DNA of 64,000 nt from NCBI RefSeq assembly GCF_001659605.2, contig NC_035165.2, forward strand, positions 12,024,445 through 12,088,444, in the 5' to 3' direction. The notes under the pieces were generated by a model, which had not been told where the DNA came from, searched no databases, and saw only the letters and a list, made by a program, of their open reading frames with translations. The position numbers and the translations under genes are program-made. This DNA is from Manihot esculenta. Taxonomy: Eukaryota; Streptophyta; Magnoliopsida; Malpighiales; Euphorbiaceae. How positions within the stretch are numbered: the first letter of the stretch is position 1; every line of letters starts with the position of its first letter. Of the stretch, positions 11,436 to 23,100 are shown piece by piece.

Positions 11436-13932
11436 TCCTCCTTATCCTCAGCTGATGGTACCCAGATCTCAGATCTATTTTGGAGAAACAACCCGCTCCT
11501 GCTAGCTGATCGAATAGATCATCGATCTTTGGCAATGGGTACTTATTCTTGGTAGTGACTTTGTTCAACTGCCTGTAGTCGATACAAAGTCTAAGGGATC
11601 CATCCTTCTTTCTCACAAATAGAACTGGAGCACCCCATGGTGAGGTACTCGGTCGGATGAAGCCCTTTTCTACCAGCTCTTGCAACTGTTCTTTCAATTC
11701 TTTCAACTCAGCTGGAGCCATCCTGTAGGGAGGGATAGAGATCGGTCGAGTTCCAGGCATCAATTCTATCTCGAACTCTATCTCCCTAGCAGGTGGTAAA
11801 CCTGGCAGCTCGTCTGGGAACACATCTAAGAACTCTCTGACCACTGGCACCGAGGCGGGCTCTCTAACCTGACTGCTAAGCTCTCTCACATGAGCCAAAT
11901 ACCCCTGACATCCCTTCCTAAGCAACCTACGAGCTTGAAGAGCTGATATCAGACCTATAGGTGTACCCCTCCTGTCTCCCCTGAAGACAACCTCTGACCC
12001 ATCCTGACTTCTGAACCTGACTACCTTGTCCCTGCAGTCCAAGGTAGCACCATGGGTAGATAACCAGTCCATCCCTAGAATGACGTCAAAATCTGTCAAG
12101 TCTAGAACTACAAGGTCGGCGGAAAGGCATCTCCCCTCAACAAAAACTAGACTGCACTGGCAGACTGACTCTGCCACTGATGGATCATACTTGGGTCCAC
12201 TGACCCAGAAAGGACACTCTAACCCAGAGATCATCAGACCCAACCTCTCTATGGCTCTTGGAGCAATAAAAGAATGAGATGCACCAGGGTCCATTAAGGC
12301 GTACACATCTGAACAACCAATGACTAAGTTACCTGCCACCACGGTGTTAGATGCATCTGCCTCCTGCTGAGTCATCGTGAAGATCCGTGCTGGAGCTAAT
12401 GGACCTTCACCTCTGAAACCCGCTGAAGAAGAGGCTGACCCTCTCCCTCTGCCTCTGCCGCTGGCCTGAGTCGTGGCTGGAGCTGCTGGCTGCGCTACAC
12501 TACCTGAAGCTGTCTGCTGGGACTGAGCCATAGGTACTGTCCTAGGACACTCCCGAACCATGTGTCCCTCTTGCCCGCATCTGAAGCAGGCTGCTGTCCC
12601 AGCCCGGCAAACTCCCTTGTGTGGCTTACCACACTTTACACAAACTGCATTATCCGCACCAGAGCTTGAGCCACTCCCTAGTCCCATACTGGACTTGATC
12701 TTGTTCCAGAACTTGTTCTTCTTGGGCTTCCTAGTGGTGTTACCCCACCTTTTGCTACCTGAAGCTGCTGCACTCAGAGAAGAAGAGCCTGGGGTCTTAG
12801 AACCAGAAGGTTGTGCCACTGACTGCTTAACTGTCCCCTGAATGATGGCACTGGCCTCCATCTTCTGGGCCATATCCACTATGGCATGGAAGCTCTCCCT
12901 ATCTGCTGACTGGATCAAGGAGGAATATCTGGAGTGGAGTTTCATGATATACCTCCTTGACTTCTTCTGGTCTGAGTCAAGATTTTGCCCTGCAAATGGC
13001 AACAGCTCTAAGAATTTGTCTGTGAATTCATCCACACTCATATCATCAGTCTGCCTCAACTGTTCAAACTCAATCATCTTCAGCTCCCTTGAACTATCAG
13101 GGAAAGCCCATCCTGCAAACTCGTTTGCAAACTCTTCCCAAGACATGTTGTCCACCCTCGGGTTCACATAATTCTTAAACCACTCTCGGACCTTTTTGCA
13201 TTTAAGTGTGAACCCAGCCATCTGAATGGCTCTACTGTCATCAGCTCCAATCTCATCTGTGATCACCTTGACCCTTTCAAGATACACAAACGGGTCATCC
13301 CCTTTTTCATACTAAGGAGCACCCAACTTCATGTAGTCGGTCATCTTGACCTTGCTCCCACCAGATGAGCTAGGCTTAGGTACTGGGGTTTCTGGAACTG
13401 TGGGTTCTGCTGGTGGAGGAGGAGGTGCAGCATCCCCTGGGGTAGGGTTTGCTGTACCTGGGTAATAAGGTGGAGGTGGGTATATGGGGTACTGTGGGTA
13501 TGGTGGGTAGTAAGATGGGTATGGCATGTGAGAAGGGTAAGGATTAAAGCTGGGGTAATCCGATGTACCTCCCATCGAATACCCGGGATTTTGCGAAAAG
13601 GGTGGGTAGTGAGGTGGCTGAACAAATCCCGAGGCCTGGGTGCCTCCTTGGGACTCTCCCATTCCCTCTTCCGACATGCTCACTCATAAACTGCCATCCC
13701 TCCTCTGGTCCACATCCATCTCATCCCCCATATCAACTGACATTCCTCCTTGCACTGTTCCCCTTACTGATCTGCTTCTACCCAGATCCAAAGACCTTCT
13801 AGGGTCTCTTACTGCTCTTTCTCTGCTGGACCTACTAGACATTGCCCTAGGCAATGCTGGAGGATGGGCGCTCGTGCCCTCATCCTCAAGTGGTACTCCA
13901 GTCAATCGTGCAGATCGACGAGTTCCTCTCAT
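11436..13932 (-). pseudogene. Tekay gag, protease and RT N-terminus
   Basis: One reading frame interrupted by in-frame stops at about 13684-13686 and 13312-13314. The gag start is near MRGTRRSARLTG; a Pro/Tyr-rich stretch (PPYPQYPIYPPPPYYPG) precedes the capsid core ([37 protein letters not shown]). Two zinc-knuckle-like motifs follow ([26 protein letters not shown]), then protease with [12 protein letters not shown], a D-P-G variant of the active site, then RT with [35 protein letters not shown] and LCIDYRQLN. The frame is lost near 11440. Gag packages the RNA; protease matures the polyprotein. Confidence 0.88.
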
Positions 13933-13956
13933 CCTGTTTTCTGAAAAATAGTACAC

Positions 13957-14188
13957 ATCACAAAAACATTAGCATCATATGGTTCATGTGAGCACACATG
14001 AACCCGCATCATATGCATATCATTCAAATCATAGCATTAATGCACATGTATATACTCATGGCATTTCACATCATCATACAAGACAGGACTCCACATCCTA
14101 TCCTAGTGGACATGACCTTTCCTATTGTGCTTGACCTTCTATAACATCTATGAGCCCGACACTCTAGGTCCGACCATATGAACCTAGG
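13957..14188 (-). other. Untranslated leader of the Tekay element
   Basis: Between the primer-binding site and gag. AT-rich with CATAT/CATCAT runs; no coding signal seen. Confidence 0.6.
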
Positions 14189-14200
14189 GCTCTGATACCA
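14189..14200 (-). promoter_or_regulatory. Primer-binding site, initiator-Met tRNA type
   Basis: The minus strand reads TGGTATCAGAGC three bases inside the 5' LTR, the standard complement of the plant initiator-Met tRNA 3' end. Confidence 0.93.
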
Positions 14201-14203
14201 TTC

Positions 14204-16936
14204 TGTAACGATCCGAAAATCAGACTGCTACCGGCGCTAGGATCCAGATCGGCTTAAGGCCACCGGGACCCGTAGCAAGCCTGACATACAACCTGTAAAC
14301 CTGTTTAATCCCATACATGATCAACTACATACATAAAAATTTGAACTTTTCTTTACATTCATTCATTCTTTCATTCATTCACCAAACTCAACCCGTTCAT
14401 GCACTATACATAACATGATCATAAACATTAACTCCTCTTTGGAGTCCCAACAGTGCCCCAATGGGGTGACATCACATATATTGAGTTTGGTTACATAAGC
14501 ATCATTAAAACATATATCATGTTTACAAAAGGGATTACTATACAACTCGGTCAAGCACAATTTCTAAACCTCAATCTCTGAATCAACATATACATGACAT
14601 AACTATTCATAACTTTACATCATTTTACAATTTATCATGTCCACATTCTAACTATTACATACACATGACTTCATTCATCTTGACTTCTCTGCCTAGCCCG
14701 TACCTGCAAACCTGGGGGATTAGGGAGAGGGGTGAGCTACTAGAGCCCAGTAAGCAGAATAATAAAAACATTTAAAATACATGCTATCATGGAATGCATC
14801 ACATCACAGGTAAATCACATCAAGGATGGTATTGTCACCAATAGTCCTCTATATTGCAAAGTGCCGGGACGTAGAATGGGTCAACCGGTCTTTCTCTTAA
14901 ACATATCATAACATAACATTTCCAAGGTGTCGGGACGTAGAATGGGTCAACCGGTCTTTCTCTTACATAGTGCCGGGATGTAGAATGGGTCAACCGGACT
15001 TCCATACCATGACATACCGTACCATATCACATCATATCATATGAGGACTAAAGGATCATTCAATAACCAATCCACATCAACATCATAGAATGCAATGCAA
15101 CATATTCGTGAATTCTAATGCAAACAACCTAGGATATCACATGGCATTCATGATGCATAAACATGCTCAAACTTTATAATTTATTTGCTTTAAAATATAA
15201 AGGTTTATTCTACTCACCTCTGGCTAGCTCTGAAAAAGACTAAAGCAGCTGGCTCACTGCTGGGGTCCTCGGTTCCTCGGGTCCGAACCTAGCAGAATAA
15301 TAAAAACATTTAAAATACATGCTATCATGGAATGCATCACATCACAGGTAAATCACATCAAGGATGGTATTGTCACCAATAGTCCTCTACATTCCAAAGT
15401 GCCAGGACGTAGAATGGGTCAACCAGTCTTTCTCTTAAACATATCATAACATAACATTTCCAAGGTGCCGGGACGTAGAATGGGTCAACCGGACTTCCAT
15501 ACCATGACATACCGTATCATATCACATCGTATCATATGAGGACCAAAGGATCATTCAATAACCAATCCACATCAACATCATAGAATGCAATTCAACATAT
15601 TCGTGAATTCTAATGCAAACAACCTAGGATATCACATGGCATTCATGATGCATGAACATGCTCAAACTTTATAATTTATTTGCTTTAAAACATAAAGGTT
15701 TATTCTACTCACCTCTGACTAGCTCTGAAAAAGACTAAAGCAGCTGGCTCACTGCTGGGGTCCTCGGTTCCTCGGGTCCAAACCTACACAGGTGGACTCA
15801 AATGAGGAACCAAACATACTAGAACATGACTCTAAAACATCCCCCAAAAACCCCCTAAAACACCTCAAAACGATCATGCAAAATATGCAAAGGAAGGCTG
15901 AACAGGGCACTTTCGGCGGCAGGTTCGGCGGCCGAAAGTCCCTCCAGAGCCAAAAGTCAGGCAGGTTCGGCGGCACCTTCGGCGGCCGAAAGTGCCCTCC
16001 AGAGACGAAAGTCTCTTTTCGGGGGCAAGCTTCGGCAGCTGAAAGGCTTGCCTCCCAGGCAGGTTCGGCGGCCGAAAGTCCTTCGGCTGCCAAACCTGGT
16101 TTCTGCCCAAAGGGCAGAAACTTGGCTCTTCATGCCCATATGCCTCCCAAAACCTTCAAACAAGCATACAACTCATCCAAAACATGCATAGATACATACA
16201 TCAGCTCCTAGGGGCTTCAAACTATCCTAAACCCCATCTACAACACATCAAACATGCATATACAACATACATTTCTACCCCATGAATCAACTTAAAACTT
16301 GTTTAAAACATATAGTGAGCTCAAGATCGGCCCTTACCTCTTGAAGATCGAGAGGAAAATGACCCTAGCTCGGAGGTGGGAGAGATTGAGTTTCTTGAAC
16401 CTCAAAGCTCGAAAACTTGCTTTATACTCGAAAATCTTCAAAACAAAGTGAAAACTTGTGAAAATCGTGAAAGATTTGAAGGAAGAAACTCAAGATCGGT
16501 GAGAGATGGCGGAGAGCTCACCTTGGCCGAAAATGGGGAGAAAAGCTAGCCCGTTTTCGGCTAAGGGACCCCTTTATAGGTGGCTGGCCAAGCCACATTC
16601 GGGAGCCGAATGTGCCTCCGCATGCATGCCATGTTCAGCGGCCGAACATAAGGTTCGGCTTCCGAACCTGGACTTCCCTCACTTATGCTTTCGGGGGCCT
16701 AAAGCCCTTCCGAAGCGCATGCATGTTCGGCGGCCGAACTTGAGATTTGGCGGCCGAACCTGGGTCTTCCTCCAAGATTATTTTCATGCAAAAACCCATT
16801 TTCTTTCTTGATTAAAAACATAAAACTCATTAAAATATTTTATGAAAACATGGTTTTACCCTTCTAGAGGTCTCCGACACCCGAGATTCCACCGGACGGT
16901 AGGAATTCCGATACCGGAGTCTAGCCGGGTATTACA
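14204..16936 (-). repeat. 5' LTR of the Tekay element, with an internal tandem duplication
   Basis: 2,733 bp, 495 bp longer than its partner at 6595-8832. The extra length is a direct duplication: 14753-15290 is followed by a second, slightly shorter copy from 15291 to about 15787, both starting AGCAGAATAATAAAAAC and ending GGTCC(G/A)AACCT. The second copy has one fewer GCCGGGACGTAGAATGG subrepeat. The rest aligns throughout with the other LTR. TTTAA target duplication follows at 16937-16941. Confidence 0.92.
14753..15787. repeat. 0.5 kb tandem duplication inside one LTR
   Basis: Two adjacent direct copies (538 and about 497 bp). Present only in the 5' LTR, so it arose after or during the last replication of this copy. 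Confidence 0.88.
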
Positions 16937-16967
16937 TTTAACTTGTGTTGATTTGATGCATTTGCAG

Positions 16968-17893
16968 CTTCTCGGGTAGATATCGACAACATCAAGGCCC
17001 CCAAGAACTTCACCCTCTCTCGGGAGAGTATGAATGCTGTATTAGACGCCCTCCGAGCTAGGCGATCTGTGTCAGAAGACACTCAGGAGGTGGCCCAGGT
17101 CATCTCTTCCAGGTCGGCAGGCCAGTCCATTCTTCCTACTCCTGCTTCTTCCCGAGCTCCTAAGCCGAGCTCTCGAGGTGTTAGGTTTTCCAGGCCCTCC
17201 AGCCGCAGAAAATCAAGCTCGGCTCCTCAGTCTTCTCAAGCCCCCAGGTCCCAACGGGCTTCTACTGAGGGGGCGAAAAAGGCTCCAAGGGTCACCGCCA
17301 GGCCGGTTGAAGGCACCGAGCTGGTGAGGACGGATTCTGCCTTGTCTTCTGGGGACGTTCCTGAGGAGAGGTTCGAGACCTCCGCAACTGAGGAGAGGGC
17401 TCCTGAAGGGGGGATGGAGGTTATCCTGGCTAGTGGATGTGTCCAGGAGGCTCCTATTGAGGTTGCCCCTGTTACTAAGGGAGTGGAGCCTAGACCAGTT
17501 GATGATGAGGGCGCTGTAGAGAGGGTCGGGAGCAAGCGTCCTCCTCCTTCTGAAGCGCCTGCCTCGGCTCCTGTCCCCAAGAGGTCTCGGGCCTCTAGAA
17601 GACCAGCTCCAACTCTGCCTCCTCTCGAGAAGAAGAAGGAGACTTCTGTGGTGCCTCTGCTGTCTGCTCCCGACAACGACATTTTGAACGCGGAGGATAT
17701 CATTCATCAATCTCCAGCGAGCGTTGTTGCAGAAATCTTACGGGAGCGGATGTTTGGCGGGGTCACAGAAGCTTCAGATCCTCTTCTGCTTGCTCTCACT
17801 GGCCTTTTGGCAAGTTCTACACGAGAGCAAATAGCATTCCGATCTCAGACTCAAGAGGAGCTCGGAGGCACAATTAGGGAGATGCTCCTGATG
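16968..17893 (+). pseudogene. Accessory-gene exon 2 of the Tat element
   Basis: Starts after a TTTGCAG acceptor; the split codon G/CT joins exon 1 to SRVDIDNIKAPKNF. The exon is open from 16968 to the ATG/GTAACT donor. It encodes a disordered, Ser/Pro/Arg-rich linker with RRKSSSAPQSSQAPRSQ and ends in a helix-prone stretch (VVAEILRERMFGGV). See the gene-level entry. Confidence 0.72.
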
Positions 17894-17974
17894 GTAACTT
17901 ATTCTTCTTACTTTCGAATTCTTTCATTTGGTTTCTGTTGTCTATCATTCTAATATTTTTTCTCTATGTGTTAG

Positions 17975-19090
17975 CTGATGGGCCTCTTCATGGAGGTAGA
18001 CGCCCGGGACGAGTCCACTCGGAGCACAGTGGACCGCCAGATTGAAGAGGTGTGTCTTGAAGAAAATCTAATCGCAACCAGCGACGCCCGGAGTCACCTT
18101 GTTGCAGCTCAGGAGCATCTGAAGACCCTTAGGGAGGAGCTGGCCCATACTAAGGAGGCTCTGGAGGGGGCTGATAAGAGGGCAGCTGCTGCGGAGGTCC
18201 GCCGTGATGAGGTCTTGGAGCAACTGTCCTCCTTAGAAGAAGCTCAGAAGGAGAGGGATGAGGCTCGGCACCAGCACGAGTCGTTGAAGGCAGATTTCGA
18301 TGCCATGCTGGCTCAGAAGGATGAAGCCCTAGCTCGGGTTGTGGTCCTCGAGCAAGAGCTGAGCAAGCGTGCTGATAATGAAAAAGACCTGGCTTTGGCA
18401 GTAGATGCATCTAGACTTCAGAACCAGCACCTTTGCCAGGAAGTCGAGGCTCTTAAGAAGAGGTGTTCAGCCTTGCTTGAGGATGCCAAGCACGCTGAGG
18501 ACAGAGTCCAGTTGGAGTGTGAGGGGCGCTTAAGGGAGTACAAGGAGTCGGCAGAGCTCAAAAGAGAGATCGAGCAGGCCTGTGAAGCTTGTCTCCAAGG
18601 TTATAAGGACTCTTCGGAGTTGAAGGCCAAGATAGCTGAGGCCTGCGAGGAGCGACTTGCGAAATACAAAGCCTCTGACGAAATGAAGAATGCAATATGG
18701 CACAAGGTCTTCTGCATGTTCGTCTCTGGCTTCAATCGGGGCTTGAGGGAAGCCAGGCATGCCCCTTCCACCCCGCTAGCTGAACTCCGAGCTGCTGAGG
18801 TAGACTCCGATGGCGAGGAGGTGCTTTACGGGGAGGATGACAGACCCTTGCCCTAAGGAGCTCCTCATACTTCAACTGGATCCCTTGAAGAAGATGCCGA
18901 GCTGAGGGAGGAAGATGCTGGGCCTCAAGGAGGAGAGATAGTGCCCTTTGTGGGTACTGGGGGGTCTGGGCAAGAGGATGCCGGTCCTCCCAGAGACAGT
19001 AGTGTAGATAATAGTGATGTAAATAATGATGTAACTAGACATGTAAGTCCTTTACGGACAATTTTTCCTCCAGTAGTTGTAGATGACTAG
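17975..19090 (+). pseudogene. Accessory-gene exon 3 of the Tat element (coiled coil)
   Basis: Open from the TTAG acceptor to a TAA at 18854-18856, and in frame again from there to TAG at 19088-19090. Residues are mostly Glu, Lys, Ala, Leu in heptad-like order (HLKTLREELAHTKEALEGAD). Related 20-residue segments recur (RLREYKESAELKREIEQAC, then CLQGYKDSSELKAKIAEAC, then RLAKYKASDEMKN), suggesting internal repeat expansion. The tail is acidic. Confidence 0.72.
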
Positions 19091-19687
19091 ACTAGGTTGT
19101 AACCCATTTTCTTTTTGTTTAATGAAATACAGCTTTCATTTGTTGTTTATACTTGATCTATTCTTGTCTTTGTTTATTTTTCTGGCCTTATCAAATTACT
19201 TAATCTGCTAAAAGCCTAATTTACTTAATCAATAAATTAAGGATAAAATTTTAAGCTATACTCTTATTCAGTGATTTCCCAAAGAGATCGGTCACCTTGG
19301 ATTGACCAGTTCAATTAGCCATTTTCTTACCCTAGGGCTAATTAGGGCTGGAACTCCAATAATTGGTTGAACTTCTAACTCGTAAGTTTTTATAATCTCG
19401 CAAAGGCATTCTTATTAATTAATCCATGACTTGAGATCGGATATATAATTTTCATGTAATCAAAGTGAAATGGAACATATACCTTTTAGAGTGATGAGCA
19501 GAACTGACCTCTTTGTTTTTAGTTCTGTGCAGGTAGGAATTGAGGCTGGGGCCTTGTCTGCTCATGCATTAGATTTCCTCTTGCTCTTTGGATTAGAGGG
19601 AATTCATGACTTCCACTTTATCCCTCTGGCTTTCCTGAATTTGGTTCTTTTCTTGTTTGATTTACTGGGCTCAGGTCGGGCACTTTT
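19091..19687. other. Tat-element 3' region beyond the accessory gene
   Basis: AT-rich sequence downstream of the accessory gene, with an AATGAAATA-type polyadenylation-like signal near 19120. No further gene recognised. Ends with the CTTTT target duplication (19683-19687). Confidence 0.55.
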
Positions 19688-21957
19688 TGTAATACCCGGC
19701 TAGACTCCGGTATCGGAATCCCTACCGTCCGGTGGGATCTCGAACGTCGGAAATCTCTAGAAGGGTAAGAACATGTTTTATAAAAATGTTTTAATGTGTT
19801 TTATGATTTTTAAGTATTAAAGAAAATGAGTTTTTGCATGAAAAGTCTTTGGAGGAAAACCCAGGTTCGGCCACCGAAGGTCAAGTTCGGCCGCCGAACA
19901 TGCATGCGTTTTGGAGGCACGTTAGGCCCCCGAAAGCATGAGTTAGGAAAGTCCAGGTTCGGCCGCCGAAAGTGAAGTTCGGCCGCCGAACATTGTATGG
20001 ATGCAGAGGCACATTCGGCCCCCGAACGTGGCCTGGCCAGCCACCTATAAAAGGGGCACTTAGCCAAAATGGGTGAGTTTTCTCCCATTTTCGGCCACAG
20101 CAAGCTTCCAACCTTCCCTTTGCAAATCTTGTGTTCTTCCTCCAAATCTCTTCCATTTTCCTTGAGTTTTAAACTCACATTGCAAGTTTTGAGCATTCAA
20201 ACCAAGTTTTGGAGCTTTGGGAACTCAGGAGCTCATTTTCGTGGATCTCCAAGTTTAGGTCGTCTCCCTCTCGATCTTCAAGAGGTAAGAGCCGATCTTA
20301 AGCTCCTTATGTGTTTAAACTAAGTTTTATGCAAGATCTATGGGTAGAAATGCATGTTAGAGTATATATGATGAGTTTATGGGTTTTGATGCTTTGATGA
20401 ACAATGTAGCTTGTTTTGTTGATGGAAGTGTTGTAGATGGGGTATATGATAGTTTGAGACCCCTAGGTGTAATGTATGTGAAGTATGCATGTGGTATAGC
20501 AAGTTTTTGCATGATTTGAGCTTGGGAGGCGAAATGGGCATAAAAGAGCTGAGTTTCTGCCCTTCGGGAGAAGCTCAGGTTCGGCCGCCGAAGTGACCTT
20601 CGGCCACCGAACCCCCTTTGTGGAGGCAGCATTCGGCTGCCGAAGTTGCCCCCGAAAAAGAGACTTTCGTCTCTGTCTGGGACTTTCGGCCGCCGAAGGT
20701 GCCGCCGAAAGTGCCTGACTTTCGGATCTGTCCAGGACTTTCGGCCGCCGAAGGTGCCGCCGAAAGTGCCCTGTTCAGCCATTTCATGCATATTTCTATG
20801 TGATATTTTCCTGATGTTTTAGGGGATTTTTGGGGAGTTTATTAGAGTTATGTTTATGTATGATTGGTCCCTCATTGGAGTCCACCCGTGTAGGTTCGGA
20901 CCCGAGGAACCGAGGACCTCAGCAGTGAGATAGCTGCTTCAGAGTCTGTAGAGCTTCAGCCAGAGGTGAGTGGGATAAACCTTAAGTTTTTAAATAAATG
21001 AAATATAACTTTTTGAGCATGTTCATGCATCATATATGCCATGTGATATTATAGGGTGTTTGCATTAGTAATCACGAATATGTTGCATTGCATAATATGA
21101 TGTGGATGCGGATTGGCTATTGAATGATCCTCTAGTCCTCCTATGGTATGATATGATGATGATACGGTATGGATTGCCAGTGAGGCCCATTCTACGCCCC
21201 TGGACTATGTTAAGAGAAAGACCAGTGAGGCCCATTCTACGCCCCTGGCATATTGGAATGTTATGTTATGTTATGTATGTAAGAGAAAGACCAGTGAGGC
21301 CCATTCTACGCCCCTGGCGCGATTGGACTATGTTGAGGACTATAGGTGACAATACCATCCTTACGTGATATGTTTGTGATGTGTTGCATTTCATGGAAGC
21401 ATGAACTATTTAATATATGTTTTCTCTATTCTGCTCACTGGGCTTTATAGCTCACCCCTCTCCCCTAACCCCAGATGTGCAGGTACAGGGTAGACCAGGA
21501 GGTTAGCCAGAGTATGAAGTGATGTTATGTAATAGTTAGATTGTGGACTTGAAAATTGTATTATGATGTAATGTAAAAGAGTTTTAAGTTATGTTATGTA
21601 ATTTGAATATTGAGGATAGAGTTGTGCTTGACCAATACAGATTGTTAATCCCACTTGTATGTACATGGTCTTTATGATATGAGATATGAGGTTATGTTTC
21701 AACCAAGCTTATGAATGATGGGATACCCCATTGGAGCATTTGATGAGGGCTCCAGTGGAGGTTTATGTTATGTTTATGTTTATGTACAGGTTGAGCTTGG
21801 TTGTTATATGAAAATGTTTACAGGTTTATGAGTACTGTTGATCATGTATGGGATTAAGCAGGATTACAGGTTATGTCAGGCTTGCTACGGTTCCCGGCGG
21901 CCTTATGCCGATCTGGATCCTAGTGCCGGTAGCGGTCCGGATTTTCGGGTCGTTACA
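19688..21957 (+). mobile_element. Solo LTR of a Tekay-related chromovirus
   Basis: 2,270 bp starting TGTAATACCCGGCTAGACTC and ending GGGTCGTTACA, flanked by CTTTT on both sides (19683-19687 and 21958-21962). It is the reverse-complement relative of the Tekay LTRs nearby: it has a TATA-like CCTATAAAAGGGG near 20044, the TTCGGCNGCCGAA palindromes (19865-20020, 20578-20765), and three subrepeats with CATTCTACGCCCCTGG (21185-21320). No internal region remains, so two LTRs recombined and deleted the body. Confidence 0.92.
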
Positions 21958-21989
21958 CTTTTGGCCTCTATGGTTTTCACCATTTGAGA

Positions 21990-23100
21990 TGCCGGGGTTG
22001 CCTTAGGGAGCCCGGTCACCTACCTCACTGAGGTCTTGCGCAAGATTCAGGCACTTTGGCCTTACAGTCGCTTCATCATCCCAGCCGGTTTTGTGGTGCC
22101 GGAGGCGCTTGGGGAGCCCGGTCACCTACCTCACTGAGGTTTTGCGCAAGATTCAGGCACTTTGGCCTTACTGTCGCTTCGTCATCTCAGTCAATTTTGT
22201 GGTGCCGGGAGCACTTGGGGAGCCCGGTCACCTAACTCACTGAGGTCTTGCGCAAGATTCAGGCACTTTGGCCTTACTGTCGCTTCGTCATCTCAGCCGG
22301 TTTTGTGGTGCCGAGGGCACTTGGGGAGCCCAGTCACCTACCTCACTAAGGTCTTGCGCAAGATTCAGGCACTTTGGCCTTACTGTCGCTTCGTCATCTC
22401 AGCCGGTTTTGTGGTGTCGGGGGCACTTAGGGATCCCGGTCACCTACCTCACTAAGGTCTTGCGCAAGATTCAGGCACTTTGGCCTTACTGTCGCTTCAT
22501 CATCTCAGCCGGTTTTGTGGTGCCGGGGGCACTTGGAGAGCCCGATCACCTACCTCACTGAGGTCTTGTGCAAGATTCAGGCACTTTGGCCTTACTGTCG
22601 CTTCGCCATCTCAGCTGGTTTTGTGGTGCCGGGGGCACTTGGGGAGCCCGGTCACCTACCTCACTGAGGTCTTATGCAAGATTCAGGCACTTTGGCCTTA
22701 CTGTCGCTTCGTCATCTCAACCAGTTTTGTGGTGCCGGAGGCACTTGGTGAGCCTGGTCACCTACCTCACTGAGGTCTTGCTCAAGATTCAGGCACTGTG
22801 GCCTTACTGTCGCTTCATCATCTCAGCCAGTTTTGTGGTGCCGGGGGCACTTGGGGATCCCGGTCACCTACCTCACTAAGGTCTTGTGCAAGATTCAGGC
22901 ACTGTGGCCTTACTGTCGCTTCATCATGTCAGCCGGTTTAATGGTGCCGGAGGCACTTGGGGAGCCTGGTCACCTACCTCACTGAGGTCTTGCGCAAGAT
23001 TCAGACATTGTGGCCTTACTGTCGCTTCGTCATCTCAGCGGGTTTTTGTGGTGCCGGGGGCACTTGGGGAGCCCGGTCACCTATCTCACTGAGGTCTTAG
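21990..23100. repeat. 106-bp tandem array in the Tat element
   Basis: About ten units; the marker GCACTTTGG or a variant recurs at 22051, 22157, 22263, 22369, 22475, 22581, 22687, 22793, 22899 and 23005, exactly 106 bp apart. Units differ by scattered substitutions with no length change. Because 106 is not a multiple of 3, the open frames of about 97 codons seen across it are shadows. The array lies between integrase and the antisense gene, the region where related elements are known to generate satellite-like repeats. Confidence 0.96.

Larger units (their letters stand above)
6595..16936 (-). mobile_element. Tekay-type chromovirus (Ty3/gypsy), nested in the Tat element
   Basis: 10,342 bp flanked by TTTAA on both sides. 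Both LTRs read TGTAACG...ATTACA on the plus strand. On the minus strand the order is 5' LTR (14204-16936), a primer-binding site starting TGGTATCAGAGC (initiator-Met tRNA type), gag with zinc knuckle, protease, RT, RNase H, integrase with C-terminal chromodomain, polypurine tract, 3' LTR (6595-8832). Long LTRs and a chromodomain immediately after integrase fit the Tekay/Del clade. The LTRs look only a few percent diverged (not fully counted), so it is younger than its Tat host. Stops and one frameshift in gag and RT make it defective. Confidence 0.93.
5840..19090 (+). pseudogene. Antisense accessory gene of the Tat element (PF04195-like N-terminus, coiled-coil C-terminus), broken
   Basis: A spliced gene opposite in strand to gag-pol. 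Exon 1 is 5840-6532 (ATG, MDSPNLPDVVNLES), exon 2 16968-17893, exon 3 17975-19090. Exon 1 resembles the 'putative gypsy type transposon' domain PF04195 (YGLTFPFSPFFIEVFWYFEI, then WEDVF further on). Exon 2 is rich in Ser, Pro and basic residues (a possible nuclear-localisation cluster, PKRSRASRRP). Exon 3 is a long Glu/Lys/Ala coiled coil, followed by an acidic tail. Splice phases agree: GTGG/GTATT donor at 6532 with CAG at 16967, and ATG/GTAACT at 17893 with TTAG at 17974. Breaks: a 1-nt loss in a T run near 6221-6225 shifts the frame, and a TAA at 18854-18856 precedes the in-frame TAG at 19088-19090 by 78 codons. Intron 1 now holds the whole Tekay element. Function unknown. Confidence 0.75.

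Noticed and set aside
8738..13171. Many plus-strand frames of 60-110 codons across 8.7-13.2 kb
   Set aside because: Antisense shadows of the Tekay polyprotein.
17213..17710. Two long minus-strand frames opposite the accessory gene exon 2
   Set aside because: Low-complexity mirror of a Ser/Arg-rich coding exon; no domain and no splice context.
21000..21960. Possibility that the solo LTR was the missing partner of the Tekay LTRs (an inverted composite)
   Set aside because: It has its own CTTTT target duplication and is clearly more diverged, so it is an independent insertion.
22162..23092. Several overlapping 68-103 codon plus-strand frames with similar proteins
   Set aside because: They are frame-rotated readings of the 106-bp tandem array (106 is not a multiple of 3), not genes.
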